Shown one piece after another: positions 1 through 10,051 of a stretch of DNA of 64,000 bases. This stretch comes from Citrobacter sp. MGH106 (GTDB lineage: Bacteria > Pseudomonadota > Gammaproteobacteria > Enterobacterales > Enterobacteriaceae): the NCBI RefSeq assembly GCF_001037495.1, contig NZ_KQ089822.1:2108001-2172000 (forward strand), written 5' to 3'. A model generated the notes under the pieces. It saw only the letters and a list, made by a program, of their open reading frames with translations, made no database searches and was not told the origin of the DNA. Within the stretch, counting starts at the first letter, position 1; the number at the start of each line of letters is the position of its first letter. Position numbers and translations under genes: made by a program.

Positions 1-356
1 CTGGTGTTACTGGCAATAACGGCATCTGGTGCTATCAGTGCTTCCAGTTGCGCATACAACGCATGCTTGAGTTCAATCCGTTCAGGGATAGCCTCAATCA
101 GTAATCCCGATGCGGCGATATCCTGTAGAGAGGTAGTTCCGTGCAACCGGCTGAGAACCTGTTCTTTGTCATCGGCGGGAAACTGGTCGGTCGCAATCAA
201 CTCATCCAGTATGCCGTTGGCAACAGCGGTAATTTCATTAATCCTGCTGTTATCAGTATCGAAAAGCCAGACATCATGGGAAAAACGGGCGAAGTGGGTA
301 GCGATGCCGACACCCATTAAACCGGCACCCAGTACGCTGATGTGATTAGTCTGCAT
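1..356 (-). CDS. 3-hydroxyacyl-CoA dehydrogenase, N-terminal part (cut by window edge)
   Basis: The first 118 residues of an NAD-dependent 3-hydroxyacyl-CoA (3-hydroxybutyryl-CoA) dehydrogenase are visible; the rest lies beyond base 1. The protein opens with [19 protein letters not shown], a Rossmann dinucleotide-binding loop (GxGxxG type), followed by the acidic residue ending strand two (WLFDTD) and the family-typical segment [16 protein letters not shown] leading to IASNT. The enzyme would oxidise a 3-hydroxyacyl-CoA to the 3-oxoacyl-CoA that the neighbouring thiolase cleaves. The ATG overlaps the last 11 bases of the thiolase gene, so the two are translationally coupled and this is the fourth gene of the CoA-transferase operon. 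The exact substrate cannot be read from the fragment. Confidence 0.88.
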   Translation of the reverse strand, partial: MQTNHISVLGAGLMGVGIATHFARFSHDVWLFDTDNSRINEITAVANGILDELIATDQFPADDKEQVLSRLHGTTSLQDIAASGLLIEAIPERIELKHALYAQLEALIAPDAVIASNT

Positions 357-1551
357 GCTGTGCTCCTGTCGGACGTTCAACCGTCAGCGCCACACCCTGA
401 CCACCGCCGACGCACAGCGTCGCCAGACCTTTGGTCGCATTGCGGCGAGTCATTTCGTGCAGAAGGGTTACCAGAATGCGGCACCCGGATGTGCCAATCG
501 GGTGACCAAGCGCAATTGCGCCACCGTTGACGTTCACTTTGTTGCTATCCCAGTTCAGGGATTCGCCGACTGCCAACGCCTGCGCGGCAAATGCTTCGTT
601 GGCTTCGATAAGATCCACGTCATCCAGCGTCCAGCCTGCGCGTTTCAAACACTGCAACGATGCCTCGACCGGACCAATACCCATGATTGACGGATCAACG
701 CCCGAAACGGCATAGCCAGTAACCCTGGCAAGAACCGGAAGGTTCAGTTGCGCGGCTTTGGCTGCACTCATCAGCATCACCGCCGCCGCACCGTCGTTTA
801 AGGATGACGCATTGCCTGCCGTCACCGTGCCATTACCGGGACGAAAAGCCGGTTTAAGCTGCGCCAGTTTGTCGGCCTGGGTATTCGGGCGAGGCTGCTC
901 ATCGCTATCTACCAGACGCGGTGTGTTTTTTCCTTGCGGGACGCTGACCGGGGTAATTTCTGCGGTGAAACGACCAGCCTCGATAGCCGCCGCTGCTTTC
1001 TGCTGGGAGAGCAGGGCAAAGGCATCTTGCTGCTCACGGCTGATGGCAAATTTATCGGCCAGGTTTTCAGCAGTAATCCCCATGTGATAGTCATTGAACG
1101 CATCCCACAGTCCGTCATGCACCACGCTGTCTTTCAGGCTGGCATGGCCGAGACGTAAACCTGCGCGAGCGCCGTCGAGAAAATAAGGGGCATTACTCAT
1201 GCTTTCCTGGCCTCCGGCGATCACGATTTCCGCATCGCCACAGCGTATGGCCTGTACAGCCTGATGTACCGCTTTCAAACCTGAGCCGCACAGCAGATTA
1301 ATGGTTATCGCGGGCGTGGTAACCGGCAATCCGGCGCGTAACGCAGTCTGTCTGGCCGGATTCTGACCGCAACCTGCGGTCAGTACCTGGCCGAGGATAA
1401 CTTCGTCAATCTGATCTGGCGCTACGCCGGTTTTCTCCAGCAGGGCACGAATGACGACGGTCCCTAGATCAACGGCAGAAAGCGGAGCCAGCGCGCCATG
1501 AAAACTGCCAATCGGCGTACGCGTTGCTGCGACAATAACAACATCCTGCAT
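346..1551 (-). CDS. atoB: Acetyl-CoA acetyltransferase (thiolase)
   Basis: 401 residues, close to E. coli AtoB (394). All thiolase landmarks are present: the acyl-accepting Cys88 in [11 protein letters not shown], His350 in [14 protein letters not shown] and the general base Cys380 in CVGGGQG, plus the NEAFAAQ loop. It cleaves acetoacetyl-CoA to two acetyl-CoA or condenses them in reverse. The open frame extends 34 codons further upstream, but the sequence homologous to the family begins at [15 protein letters not shown], so the ATG at 1551 is chosen. The gene lies 10 bases after the CoA-transferase B subunit and overlaps the dehydrogenase gene. A 3-oxoadipyl-CoA thiolase role is a possible alternative, but no protocatechuate genes are in view. 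The symbol is by family similarity. Confidence 0.85.
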   Translation of the reverse strand: MQDVVIVAATRTPIGSFHGALAPLSAVDLGTVVIRALLEKTGVAPDQIDEVILGQVLTAGCGQNPARQTALRAGLPVTTPAITINLLCGSGLKAVHQAVQAIRCGDAEIVIAGGQESMSNAPYFLDGARAGLRLGHASLKDSVVHDGLWDAFNDYHMGITAENLADKFAISREQQDAFALLSQQKAAAAIEAGRFTAEITPVSVPQGKNTPRLVDSDEQPRPNTQADKLAQLKPAFRPGNGTVTAGNASSLNDGAAAVMLMSAAKAAQLNLPVLARVTGYAVSGVDPSIMGIGPVEASLQCLKRAGWTLDDVDLIEANEAFAAQALAVGESLNWDSNKVNVNGGAIALGHPIGTSGCRILVTLLHEMTRRNATKGLATLCVGGGQGVALTVERPTGAQHAD

Positions 1552-1561
1552 GGTCAGTTCC

Positions 1562-2218
1562 TCAGTTAAATTGCATTTCAGGCACGTGATCGGGGACGAC
1601 CAGTTTGCCTGCGGTTCTGGCGACAATGTCGTCCACGCTGACGCCAGGGGCACGCTCGCGCAGAATGAAGGCGCCGTCAGCGATTTCCAGCAGTGCCAGG
1701 TCGGTCAGCACGCGTTTAATACAGGCAACGCCGGTCAGCGGCAGGGTACAGGCAGGAAGCAGCTTGGATTCGCCACTTTTGGAAGCATGCGTCATCACGA
1801 CAATGATGTTTTCTGCGCCAGCCACCAGATCCATCGCGCCGCCCATGCCTTTCACCATTTTTCCGGGGATCATCCATGACGCGATATTGCCGTTGGTATC
1901 CACTTCAAATGCACCGAGCACCGTCAGGTCGACATGACCGCCGCGGATCATGGCGAAGGATTGCGCCGAGTCGAAAATCGCCGCGCCTTTACGCGCCGTA
2001 ACAGTCTGTTTCCCGGCATTGATCATGTCGGCATCCAGTTCATCTTCGGTGGGAAACGGCCCCATCCCGAGCAGACCATTCTCCGATTGCAGCATCACGT
2101 CCATACCGTCGGGGATGTAATTCGCTACCAGGGTCGGAATACCAATACCCAGATTGACGTAATAGCCGTCGCGCAGCTCGCGGGCGACACGCATCGCCAT
2201 TTGTTCACGCGTTAACAT
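1562..2218 (-). CDS. 3-oxoacid CoA-transferase, subunit B
   Basis: 218 residues, the usual length of the B (beta) subunit of class I CoA-transferases (ScoB, AtoA, PcaJ). The catalytic glutamate is Glu46 in the family motif QSENGLLG, which forms the glutamyl-CoA thioester intermediate. [12 protein letters not shown] near the N-terminus and the [18 protein letters not shown] region are also typical. With subunit A it moves CoA from succinyl-CoA or acetyl-CoA to a 3-oxoacid such as acetoacetate. It starts 2 bases after the subunit A stop codon and is followed by the thiolase, which would consume its product. AtoA- and ScoB-type enzymes are hard to separate from sequence alone, so no gene symbol is given. 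Confidence 0.88.
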   Translation of the reverse strand: MLTREQMAMRVARELRDGYYVNLGIGIPTLVANYIPDGMDVMLQSENGLLGMGPFPTEDELDADMINAGKQTVTARKGAAIFDSAQSFAMIRGGHVDLTVLGAFEVDTNGNIASWMIPGKMVKGMGGAMDLVAGAENIIVVMTHASKSGESKLLPACTLPLTGVACIKRVLTDLALLEIADGAFILRERAPGVSVDDIVARTAGKLVVPDHVPEMQFN

Positions 2219-2220
2219 GG

Positions 2221-2928
2221 TCAGGCTCCTTTGTGCCGTAGGGTGCGTTGCTCAATGCGTTTTTCAAACTTGCCCTGAATAATGCGGTTAACAAAAATTC
2301 CGGGAGTGTGAATTGCCGCGGGATCCAGCTCTCCGGGAGGAACAATCTCTTCAACTTCGACGACCGTGATGCGCCCGGCAGCCGCCATCAACGGATTAAA
2401 ATTCTGTGCGGTATGGCGGTATATAACGTTGCCGTACCAGTCGGCTTTCCAGCCTTTTACCAGCGCGAAATCTCCGGTTATCGCCTGTTCCATGATGTAC
2501 GGACGTCCGGCAAACTCGCGAACTTCTTTACCTTCAGCCACGGGAGTGCCGTATCCGGTTGCGGTGAAGAAAGCCGGGATCCCCGCGCCGCCCGCGCGCA
2601 ACTGCTCTGCCAGCGTGCCCTGTGGCGTCAGAATCGCTTCCAGCTCACCGCTGAGTACCTGCTTCTCAAACAGCGCATTTTCACCAACGTAGGAAGCCAC
2701 CACTTTGCGTACCTGGCGGGTTTCGAGCAGTACGCCGAGGCCAAAACCATCTACACCACAGTTGTTAGACACGACCGTGAGTCCCTGAACCTCCCGACGA
2801 CGAACTTCAGCTATCAGATTCTCGGGAATACCACATAAGCCAAACCCGCCAGCCAGCAGCGTCATGTTATCGGTCAGTCCTTCCAGCGCCTCTTGCCAGG
2901 TGGCGACCCGTTTATCCAGTCCAGCCAT
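2221..2928 (-). CDS. 3-oxoacid CoA-transferase, subunit A
   Basis: 235 residues starting at the ATG at 2928, which has an AGGGG ribosome-binding site about 7 bases upstream. A longer reading from 3006 is open but adds 26 non-homologous residues. The CoA-transferase A-subunit core is visible: the glycine-rich loop [28 protein letters not shown], and [15 protein letters not shown]. It forms the heterotetrameric or heterodimeric transferase with the next gene. This is the first gene of the operon subunit A, subunit B, thiolase, 3-hydroxyacyl-CoA dehydrogenase, a set that would activate acetoacetate or a related short 3-oxoacid and route it to acetyl-CoA. A divergent LysR gene is the likely regulator. 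Confidence 0.88.
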   Translation of the reverse strand: MAGLDKRVATWQEALEGLTDNMTLLAGGFGLCGIPENLIAEVRRREVQGLTVVSNNCGVDGFGLGVLLETRQVRKVVASYVGENALFEKQVLSGELEAILTPQGTLAEQLRAGGAGIPAFFTATGYGTPVAEGKEVREFAGRPYIMEQAITGDFALVKGWKADWYGNVIYRHTAQNFNPLMAAAGRITVVEVEEIVPPGELDPAAIHTPGIFVNRIIQGKFEKRIEQRTLRHKGA

Positions 2929-3070
2929 ACACTTGCCCCTCCAGTTGTCCTTGCCGACATCATTGGGGGTGAAAAATGATTTGTTAATTTTAAATTTGTG
3001 ACTCACTCATTGGGTTTTTTTATCAATTTAATGTTAATTAAAGGTATTCAACAAGTTAAGGGAATGAGAA

Positions 3071-3961
3071 ATGAGAATGAGCATCAAACAGTTACGCGCG
3101 TTTTTAGCGGTAGCTCACACTCTGAATTTTGCTCATGCCAGCGAACGGCTGAATATGTCACAGCCAGCCTTAAGTCTGGCGATTAAAGGACTGGAGGATT
3201 CGCTGGGAGGAGCTTTACTGCTGAGAACTACCCGTAAAGTGACCCTGACGCAGGAGGGAGAAACACTACTGACGATGGGGCGGCAACTGCTTGCAGACTG
3301 GGAAAATACGGAAGAAGCGATGCGTCAGCGCTTTACGCTGCAACGTGGCAAAATTTCTATTGCGGCAATGCCATCGTTTGCCACTAATGTGCTGCCACCG
3401 GTACTCAAAACCTTTCGTGACTGTTATGGCGGTATCAATGTGACGGTTCACGATGTCATTAACGAGCAGGTCATCGAAATGGTGAGTGAAGGGCGGGTGG
3501 AAATGGGGATCGCCTTCGAGCCGGACTATTCAGGTCACCTCCATTTCACGCCGCTCGGTATGGACAGGTTTATCGCTATTGTGCCTCCGACGTGTCGACT
3601 TGCAGGCCGGGAGCGAATTACATGGAAGGAACTGCTGACGCTGGATTTCATTACACTGCAACGACCTTCAGCCGTACGTCTGATGCTGGAAGAACAACTG
3701 GTACAAAGTGGTCATTCGCTGGAGGTTGCACTGGAGAGCCATCAACTGGTGACCATCGGACGACTGGTGGCGAACGGACTAGGCGGCAGCGCAGTACCCG
3801 CGCTCTGCCGCACGCAGATGACCGAACTTGGCGCAACCTGTATTGAGCTGGACAGCCCGGTTATACAACGACGCATCGGCATCCTTCGCTCTGCGCATCA
3901 TAAATTGTCGACAGCTTCCGAGGTGTTAGTGGACTCGCTGAAAAAAGCGTACCGTGCCTGA
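3071..3961 (+). CDS. LysR-family transcriptional regulator of the CoA-transferase operon
   Basis: 296 residues, standard LysR length. The N-terminal winged helix-turn-helix is clear (KQLRAFLAVAHTLNFAHA, then ERLNMSQPALSLAIKGLE), followed by an inducer-binding domain (about residues 90-290) with the usual ISIAAMPSFATNVLP start. The ATG at 3071 is used; a second Met two codons later is equally possible. The gene is divergent from the CoA-transferase operon across 142 AT-rich bases, the classic arrangement for a LysR regulator controlling its neighbour. The inducer is not known; acetoacetate or 3-hydroxybutyrate is only an inference from the operon. Confidence 0.88.
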   Translation: MRMSIKQLRAFLAVAHTLNFAHASERLNMSQPALSLAIKGLEDSLGGALLLRTTRKVTLTQEGETLLTMGRQLLADWENTEEAMRQRFTLQRGKISIAAMPSFATNVLPPVLKTFRDCYGGINVTVHDVINEQVIEMVSEGRVEMGIAFEPDYSGHLHFTPLGMDRFIAIVPPTCRLAGRERITWKELLTLDFITLQRPSAVRLMLEEQLVQSGHSLEVALESHQLVTIGRLVANGLGGSAVPALCRTQMTELGATCIELDSPVIQRRIGILRSAHHKLSTASEVLVDSLKKAYRA

Positions 3962-3994
3962 TATTGTTGTCAGGCATGATACGCTTGGTGGATC

Positions 3995-4936
3995 TTATGT
4001 GGCCCGCCAGCAGCGGACTTCACTTCCGCTTTCACTTTTGAGCAATGACTGCTTCTGTTCACACCCGCTGGTTGCAAGCGGGCACCGGTCGCGGAAATAA
4101 CATCCCTGGGGTAAGGTACGATTTCCCGGCAGTTCGGTTTTACGTAATAGCAAATCTTCTGCCAGTGGCGCGCCCGTTTTAGGAACTGAATCCAGCAATA
4201 AACGGGTGTAAGGGTGGGCCGGATGCGTCAAAACCTGCTGCGCGTCGCCCAGTTCGACAATTTGCCCAAGGTACATTACCGCTACCCGGTCGCTCATATG
4301 CCGGATAACTGACACGTTATGTGATATCAGCACAAAGGTCAGCTTTCTGCGCGCCTGTAGGGATACCAGCAGGTTAAGAATTTGCGCTTGTACGGAGATA
4401 TCCAGCGCCGAGGTGGGTTCATCGAGCACGATCACATCCGGCTTTGATGATAATGCCCTGGCAATGGCAATACGCTGACGCTGTCCACCGGAAAACGCGT
4501 GGGGCAGACGGTCCAGATATTCAGGACGGATGCCAACCTGCTGGGCTAAATCTTCGGCAAGCGCGCGACGTTCTCGTTCGGGACTACGTTTCTGGATCCA
4601 TACCGGTTCAGTAATGATTCGCCAGACGGGCAGGCGAGGATCCAGCGACGAAAGCGGGTCCTGAAACACCATTTGCATACCGCTGCTTGCGCCAGTTTGT
4701 TGCTCCTCGCTGCGGATATATTGCCCCTGAGTCGGCTTGAGCATACCCATTAACAACTGCGCCAGAGTGCTTTTCCCACAGCCTGATTCGCCGACAATAC
4801 CCAGCGTTTCACCCTGACGGATCTGTAAGTCCATACCGTTGAGCGCATGCACGCGTTCAGTCACCTTACCAAGCCAGTTTTTACGGGCGGGAAAGTTGAC
4901 ATGGACATCCTGTAGTGCCAGTAAAATGTCAGACAT
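3995..4936 (-). CDS. ddpF: Dipeptide ABC transporter ATP-binding protein (DdpF-like)
   Basis: 313 residues with one nucleotide-binding domain of the oligopeptide/nickel family: Walker A GIVGESGCGKST, signature FSGGQRQRIAIARAL, Walker B VIVLDEPTSALD, and the C-terminal oligo_HPY extension with the Cys-containing segment CYFRDRCPLATSGCEQ. It energises the DdpBC permease together with DdpD. The frame is open to 5056, but [15 protein letters not shown] at 4936 is the natural start and overlaps the ddpD stop by 8 bases, indicating translational coupling. It is the last gene of the operon. The symbol rests on order and family identity to E. coli ddpXABCDF; transport of other peptides is possible. 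Confidence 0.82.
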   Translation of the reverse strand: MSDILLALQDVHVNFPARKNWLGKVTERVHALNGMDLQIRQGETLGIVGESGCGKSTLAQLLMGMLKPTQGQYIRSEEQQTGASSGMQMVFQDPLSSLDPRLPVWRIITEPVWIQKRSPERERRALAEDLAQQVGIRPEYLDRLPHAFSGGQRQRIAIARALSSKPDVIVLDEPTSALDISVQAQILNLLVSLQARRKLTFVLISHNVSVIRHMSDRVAVMYLGQIVELGDAQQVLTHPAHPYTRLLLDSVPKTGAPLAEDLLLRKTELPGNRTLPQGCYFRDRCPLATSGCEQKQSLLKSESGSEVRCWRAT

Positions 4937-5915
4937 GCGTTGCCTCCAGTTGCGGATACCAGCAGGCGGATTGCTGATCTGATAGCCCCTGACTGCGTAA
5001 CGCAGGGTTCTCATCACACCGTGATCCCGCAGCAAAACAGCGCTCACGGAATGCACATCCTGCGGGTAAACAGGTCAGGTTTGGTACCGTCCCCGGAATA
5101 GCGGGTAACGGGGTGCGTGGTTGGCCGTGTTCCGGCGCACATTTCAGCAGACCAATGGAGTAGGGATGTGTTGGATGCTGAATGACGGTTTGCGTCGGGC
5201 CGCTTTCGATGACACTTCCGGCGTACATGACGTACAACCTGTCGCACAGTTGCGATACCACCGCCATATCATGGCTGATAAACAGCACAGCCGTGCCGCT
5301 GGCCCGCGCTTTATGCCTGAGCAAACGCAGCACTTGCAGTTGTACCGTCACATCCAGCGCCGTCGTTGGTTCATCAGCGATAATCAGATCCGGTTCGCAG
5401 GAAAAGGCCAGCGCAATCATCACGCGCTGGCGCATTCCACCGGACAGCTCAAACGGGAAGCGCGACATCACCTCAGGGGCGTCCGGGATTTGCATTTCCT
5501 CCAGTAAAGCGATGGCTTTCTGGCGGGCATCACCACGACTGACTGATTGATGATGACGGATCACTTCCACCATTTGCTGGCCGATACGCCGGGTCGGATT
5601 CAGCGCCGTCATTGGCTCCTGGAAAATCATCGCCACGCGCTCACCGCGCCATTTACGCATTTGCTTCTCAGTGGCGTTCAGAACATCTTCACCGAGCAGC
5701 GACACGCGTCCCTGATGAATTCGATAACTTCCCTCCGGCAGCAGGCGCATGGCGAGCATGGCTGTCACTGATTTACCAGAGCCGGACTCACCGACCACGC
5801 CGACAATCTCCCCGCGGTTGATATGTAGCGAGACATGGTTTAGTGCATGAACGTCTGCTTTATAACCGGGGAAGCTCAGGTGTAAATTCTCAATTTCCAG
5901 TACAGGCCGTGTCAT
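4929..5915 (-). CDS. ddpD: Dipeptide ABC transporter ATP-binding protein (DdpD-like)
   Basis: 328 residues. Walker [16 protein letters not shown], signature [16 protein letters not shown], Walker [13 protein letters not shown] and the switch histidine in FISHDMAVV are all present, followed by an oligo_HPY C-terminal region with [12 protein letters not shown]. It is the partner ATPase of DdpF in a heterodimeric peptide importer. Its start overlaps the ddpC stop by 4 bases (ATGA) and its end overlaps ddpF by 8 bases, so the operon is tightly coupled. Confidence 0.84.
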   Translation of the reverse strand: MTRPVLEIENLHLSFPGYKADVHALNHVSLHINRGEIVGVVGESGSGKSVTAMLAMRLLPEGSYRIHQGRVSLLGEDVLNATEKQMRKWRGERVAMIFQEPMTALNPTRRIGQQMVEVIRHHQSVSRGDARQKAIALLEEMQIPDAPEVMSRFPFELSGGMRQRVMIALAFSCEPDLIIADEPTTALDVTVQLQVLRLLRHKARASGTAVLFISHDMAVVSQLCDRLYVMYAGSVIESGPTQTVIQHPTHPYSIGLLKCAPEHGQPRTPLPAIPGTVPNLTCLPAGCAFRERCFAAGSRCDENPALRSQGLSDQQSACWYPQLEATHV

Positions 5916-6808
5916 GACTGTTTTCCTCCGGCTTTCGGGTCCAGCAGATCGCGGATACCGTCGCCAAAGAGATTAAAACCGACGGCAGTAATCAATATGG
6001 CGGCTCCGGGGAATGCGCAATACCACCATTGATCAAGTACATAGTTGCGACCTATCGCCACCATCGCCCCCCATTCTGCACTGGGCTGTTGCGCCCCCAA
6101 ACCGATAAACCCAAGCGTGGCAGCCATCAGGATCGCACTACCTATGTCCAGCGACGCCTGCACGATAAGGGGCGGCAGCGAATTGCGTAATATATGCCAG
6201 CTAATCAGATGCCAGCGTGATGCGCCGTAAGTGCGGGCGGCCTGCACATAAGTAAACTGGCGAACCACCAACGTTTGCCCACGGGCCAGTCGGACATAGA
6301 AAGGAATACGTACAATCGCAATTGCCAGCATCGCGTTAAACAGGCTGGGTCCCAGGGCGGCGGCCAGCGCCATCGTCAGCACCAGCGAAGGGATCGACAG
6401 CATGACATCCATGATGCGCATGATAATCGCATCAGCACGTCCACCCATCACACCCGACAGGCAGCCAACCAGCGAACCGACGCCTCCGGCAATACCCACC
6501 ACGACCAGTCCGGCGACGATCGATTGCTGGCTTCCCACCAGTACGCGACTGAACAAATCACGGCCCACCTCATCGGTACCAAACCAGTGTGCTGCAGACG
6601 GGGGAAGCAGACGTGCAGTCAGGTCGATTGCATTGGGATCGTGAGGCGTGATCCACGGCGACAACACCATCATCAGCAGCATCAACACAATGATCGCGCC
6701 ACCAATCAGCGTTAGCGGACTGCTTTTCATCATCCAAAACAGTTTTGCCCAGTCAACGCGCTGGCGCGCTGGCGGGGACGGGGCTGGTGTTTCTTGCGTA
6801 AGCATCAT
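5912..6808 (-). CDS. ddpC: Dipeptide ABC transporter permease (DdpC-like)
   Basis: 298 residues of a DppC/OppC-type inner-membrane permease. A short cytoplasmic N-terminus leads to a first membrane helix (about residues 35-55), then the WITPHDPNAIDL periplasmic segment, FGTDEVGRDLFSRVLVGSQQS, and a core of five helices with the EAA-type loop ARTYGASRWHLISWHIL that contacts the ATPases. Two adjacent ATG codons (6808 and 6805) could start it; the first overlaps the ddpB stop as ATGA. It pairs with DdpB. Confidence 0.85.
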   Translation of the reverse strand: MMLTQETPAPSPPARQRVDWAKLFWMMKSSPLTLIGGAIIVLMLLMMVLSPWITPHDPNAIDLTARLLPPSAAHWFGTDEVGRDLFSRVLVGSQQSIVAGLVVVGIAGGVGSLVGCLSGVMGGRADAIIMRIMDVMLSIPSLVLTMALAAALGPSLFNAMLAIAIVRIPFYVRLARGQTLVVRQFTYVQAARTYGASRWHLISWHILRNSLPPLIVQASLDIGSAILMAATLGFIGLGAQQPSAEWGAMVAIGRNYVLDQWWYCAFPGAAILITAVGFNLFGDGIRDLLDPKAGGKQS

Positions 6809-7827
6809 TCAGCGCCTCCTCGTCCGATTCGCGGATCAATCCACAAATACAGTAAATCCACCACCAGATTCACCAGTACGTAAGCCAAAGAAACCACAAC
6901 GGCAAATCCCATTACCGCCGGGAAATCAAGCGCCTGAATAGAGGTCACCACCCAGGCCCCCATTCCCGGCCACGCAAAAACCGTTTCGGTTAGTACTGCG
7001 CCGTAGAGCAGATCGCCCAGCGCGAGGCCGAGAACGGTTATTGATGGAATAAGCGCATTGGGCAGTGCATAACACAAAATGATGTACCAGCCCGGTAAAC
7101 CACTGGCGCGGGCGGTGCGAATATAATCTTCGCTAAGCTGTTCCAGCATGGCTGAGCGAATTTGACGGGCGACAATCCCCAGATGTACAAAAGCCAGCGT
7201 CAGAGACGGCAGGATCAGGTGCTGGAGAGCATTGAAAAAGACCTCGCCATTACCTTCGAGAAGTGCGTCTATCAGGTAGAACCCGGTAACGTGCGTGGGG
7301 GGATCCAGCCAGTCATCCAGTCGTCCGCCACCGGGCAAAATCTGCAGATGGCCGTAAAACAGTACGATGACGCCCAGACCCAACCAGAACGCGGGTGTTG
7401 ATATGCCGGTGATAGCCATCAGGCGTACGATATGGTCGAGCCAGCGGTTACGCCAGACAGCAGATAAAATGCCCAGCGGGATGCCAATAATGAGCGCCAG
7501 CAGCAGAGAGCAGAAAGCCAGCTCAAGCGTGGCGGGGAAAAAGACGCGCAGTTCATCCATTACCGGACGCCCGGTACGGATAGATGTCCCTAAATCCCCC
7601 TGAAAAATATCGCTGACGTAGCGAAAAAATTGTACATACAGCGGCTGATTCAACCCTAATTGCTGGCGAATATTTTCGACAATTTCATCGCTGGCGCGAT
7701 CGCCTGCCAGCAGCCGCGCGGGGTCACCTGGGATCAGGTGCGAAATAATAAAAGTGATCACACAAACACCGGCGACCACCAGGATAAGTCCCCAGCAGCG
7801 CTGGCGTAAAATGCTCCAGAAAGTCAT
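6805..7827 (-). CDS. ddpB: Dipeptide ABC transporter permease (DdpB-like)
   Basis: 340 residues, a DppB/OppB-type permease. The first helix (LILVVAGVCVITFIISHLIPGDPARLL region, residues 12-35) carries the family-typical HLIPGDPA segment. The EAA-type loop is RTARASGLPGWYIILCYALPNALIP, and the C-terminus ends in YLWIDPRIGRGG, typical of this family. It forms the transmembrane channel with DdpC. It lies 44 bases after the binding-protein gene. Confidence 0.85.
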   Translation of the reverse strand: MTFWSILRQRCWGLILVVAGVCVITFIISHLIPGDPARLLAGDRASDEIVENIRQQLGLNQPLYVQFFRYVSDIFQGDLGTSIRTGRPVMDELRVFFPATLELAFCSLLLALIIGIPLGILSAVWRNRWLDHIVRLMAITGISTPAFWLGLGVIVLFYGHLQILPGGGRLDDWLDPPTHVTGFYLIDALLEGNGEVFFNALQHLILPSLTLAFVHLGIVARQIRSAMLEQLSEDYIRTARASGLPGWYIILCYALPNALIPSITVLGLALGDLLYGAVLTETVFAWPGMGAWVVTSIQALDFPAVMGFAVVVSLAYVLVNLVVDLLYLWIDPRIGRGGAE

Positions 7828-7871
7828 TGGCTTCCCCTTGCGGAGCCAATTTGGCTCCGCATAAACGTGGC

Positions 7872-9434
7872 TTATTTACTCATGGTGGAGATATTGAAGA
7901 CCTGTTCCAGCATGGGGTTGAATACAAATCCTTTGACGTCTTTGTTCATCGCCAGTTGGTAGTTTTTCTGGAATAAATAGACGTAGGCAGCTTCATCAAT
8001 AACGATGTTTTGCGCCTGCTGATAATCCTTCGTTCTGGCGACCTGATCGGTGGTTGCCAGCGCACTCTGGAGCAGCTTATCGACCTCGCTGTTTTCATAG
8101 AATGAACGGTTCCCCGGTAAACCTTTCTTATCTGACTCAAACCAGTAGTTCATGAACATGTACGGATCAGCGAAGTCCGGGCTCCAGTTGCCGATAGCAA
8201 TGTCGTAATCTCCTTTGCCTACACGGTCACGCATGGTGGCATTCGCCAGCTTTTCGAGCTTCACTTTTATACCCAGCTTGCCGAGGCTGGCTTGTGTGGC
8301 GAGGGCAATTGGCTCCCAGTTAGGGTCATTATCAGAGTAGAGAAAACTCAGACTGTCGGGCTTCGTCGCAACTTTATCCCACTCGGCTTTTGCTTTGGCT
8401 TCGTCAAAATTGTACTGCATCGCCTTTTCATCAAAGCCCCACATACCTTCGGGGATCGGGCCGCGCATCTGTTTACCGTTGCCGCTCAAAATGCCTTTCA
8501 CCATGCCCTTATAATCAGTTGACCAGGAGATAGCACGGCGCAAGTCCACCTGATTGAGCGGCGCTTTACTGTTGTTCAGATACAGATAGGTGACACGCAG
8601 AGAAGGGTAATCCGCCACGTTGACCTTTCCTTCCTGTTTTAAGGCGGAAAGCTGGTCAACAGGCAACGCATCGGCAATGTCAATATCGCCGCGCGACAAT
8701 TGCAACCGGCGGGAAGCGCTCTCACCGATGATTTTTACTGATACGCGTTTAAACGCTGGCTTGGGACCCGGATAGTGGGGATTCGGAACCAGTACCAGTT
8801 GCTGCCCTTTTTGCCAGCTCTTCAACATGAAGGGACCGGAACCCGCTGTGTTTTGCGCCAGGAACCCACGTGCATCATCAGCGGCGTGCTCTTTTAAGAT
8901 AACCGGGTTGATAATCGACGCGCCGTCATTCGCCAGCGTATAGAGGAATGGCGCGAACGGCTGGCTGAGGATAAATTTCACCGTACTGGCATCAATGGCT
9001 TCAATCTTCAGATCTTTCGGGAATGCCTCAGCAGGTCCCTGACCAATTTTGAGTAAACGCTCAAAGGATTGCTTCACCGCCTCAGCCGTAACGGGAGTAC
9101 CGTCGGCAAATTTAGCGTCATTTTTCAGGGTAAACGTCCACTCTTTATGATCGTCAGATGCTTTCCAGTTGCTGGCCAAATCACCTTCAACCTCTGTGGA
9201 ACCTTTGCCACCTGCTGTTTTGTACTGGACCAGACGCTGATAAGAGGGATAGGTGACCGTCCAGTCGTTGTTATCTATCGTCACGGCGGGATCCAGCGTT
9301 TGTGGGTCGGCTGCTTTACCAATGACCAGCATGTCCTTAGGTACGGCGGCCTGGGCGGCGGGCAAGGCCACCGACAGTGCGACGGCAATCAGAGCGGGGC
9401 GAAAAAACGATCTCAATGCAGGTGTAGTCTTCAT
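7872..9434 (-). CDS. ddpA: Periplasmic dipeptide-binding protein (DdpA-like)
   Basis: 520 residues, a class C (SBP_bac_5) solute-binding protein. A Sec signal peptide ends near residue 29 (ALPAAQA before AVPKDML). The mature protein has the family hallmarks LVIGKAADPQTLDPA, GDLASNWKASDDHKEWTFTLK, DGTPVTAEAVKQSFERL and the C-terminal YDIAIGNWSPDFADPYMFM. It would capture a dipeptide, by homology D-Ala-D-Ala, and deliver it to DdpBC. The gene begins 15 bases after the ddpX stop codon, in the same operon. Confidence 0.84.
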   Translation of the reverse strand: MKTTPALRSFFRPALIAVALSVALPAAQAAVPKDMLVIGKAADPQTLDPAVTIDNNDWTVTYPSYQRLVQYKTAGGKGSTEVEGDLASNWKASDDHKEWTFTLKNDAKFADGTPVTAEAVKQSFERLLKIGQGPAEAFPKDLKIEAIDASTVKFILSQPFAPFLYTLANDGASIINPVILKEHAADDARGFLAQNTAGSGPFMLKSWQKGQQLVLVPNPHYPGPKPAFKRVSVKIIGESASRRLQLSRGDIDIADALPVDQLSALKQEGKVNVADYPSLRVTYLYLNNSKAPLNQVDLRRAISWSTDYKGMVKGILSGNGKQMRGPIPEGMWGFDEKAMQYNFDEAKAKAEWDKVATKPDSLSFLYSDNDPNWEPIALATQASLGKLGIKVKLEKLANATMRDRVGKGDYDIAIGNWSPDFADPYMFMNYWFESDKKGLPGNRSFYENSEVDKLLQSALATTDQVARTKDYQQAQNIVIDEAAYVYLFQKNYQLAMNKDVKGFVFNPMLEQVFNISTMSK

Positions 9435-9449
9435 AACCAGGCTCCAGAA

Positions 9450-10037
9450 TCAAAGGGGATGTTGTGTTGTTATTTGTGGGGCAGTAAAACAGGAAAAATA
9501 ATCATCAAGCAGCGGATAGCGTGCGGCATTGGGCAATTCAAAATGCCACCACTCGCTGCTTATCCCGACAAAACCGCCGCCAGACATAATGGCGTTGAGC
9601 AACAGTCGGTTACGCTGCGCTTTCGGGGGCACAGAAGGATGCCAGGCATGGGAACGATCGTGCATTTCATCAAAACCAGCTCCCATATCGAGGACATTGC
9701 CGCGTTCATCCATCAGCGTGACGTCGATGGCCGTTCCACGGCTATGATTGGAACCAATCGCCACGTCCACGACATATTGAGGATCGGGACAGGCATTCCA
9801 CAGTAGCGCCTGAGCCTGCTGCGGGCGATACGCGTCGTATACCACCAGGGATAACCCCGCCAGTTGCGCAATGCTGATGCTTTTGGCCAGCCCAGCGACC
9901 GCATCGCTGTGTAACAGGCAACGCGCTTCCCGATAGATAGGCGCGCCGGTAATGTTATCGGTCGTGGCATATTTGAGATCGATATGCAGTGACGGGAATA
10001 TCACTGACAGATCGACCAGTTCTGGGGTCTCTGACAT
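9450..10037 (-). CDS. ddpX: D-alanyl-D-alanine dipeptidase (VanX/PcgL family)
   Basis: 195 residues, matching DdpX/VanX length. The zinc ligands of the family are visible: His98 and Asp105 in SNHSRGTAID and His165 in EWWH, with the catalytic base Glu162 in the same motif and the transition-state arginine Arg71 in YDAYRPQQAQ. It hydrolyses D-Ala-D-Ala to D-alanine for use as carbon or nitrogen source or recycling. There is no signal peptide, so the reaction is cytoplasmic, after import by DdpABCDF. The ATG at 10037 is chosen; the frame stays open to 10166 but that part overlaps the regulator gene. The gene order X-A-B-C-D-F equals the E. coli ddp operon. Confidence 0.88.
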   Translation of the reverse strand: MSETPELVDLSVIFPSLHIDLKYATTDNITGAPIYREARCLLHSDAVAGLAKSISIAQLAGLSLVVYDAYRPQQAQALLWNACPDPQYVVDVAIGSNHSRGTAIDVTLMDERGNVLDMGAGFDEMHDRSHAWHPSVPPKAQRNRLLLNAIMSGGGFVGISSEWWHFELPNAARYPLLDDYFSCFTAPQITTQHPL

Positions 10038-10051
10038 AGCACGGTTCCTGT

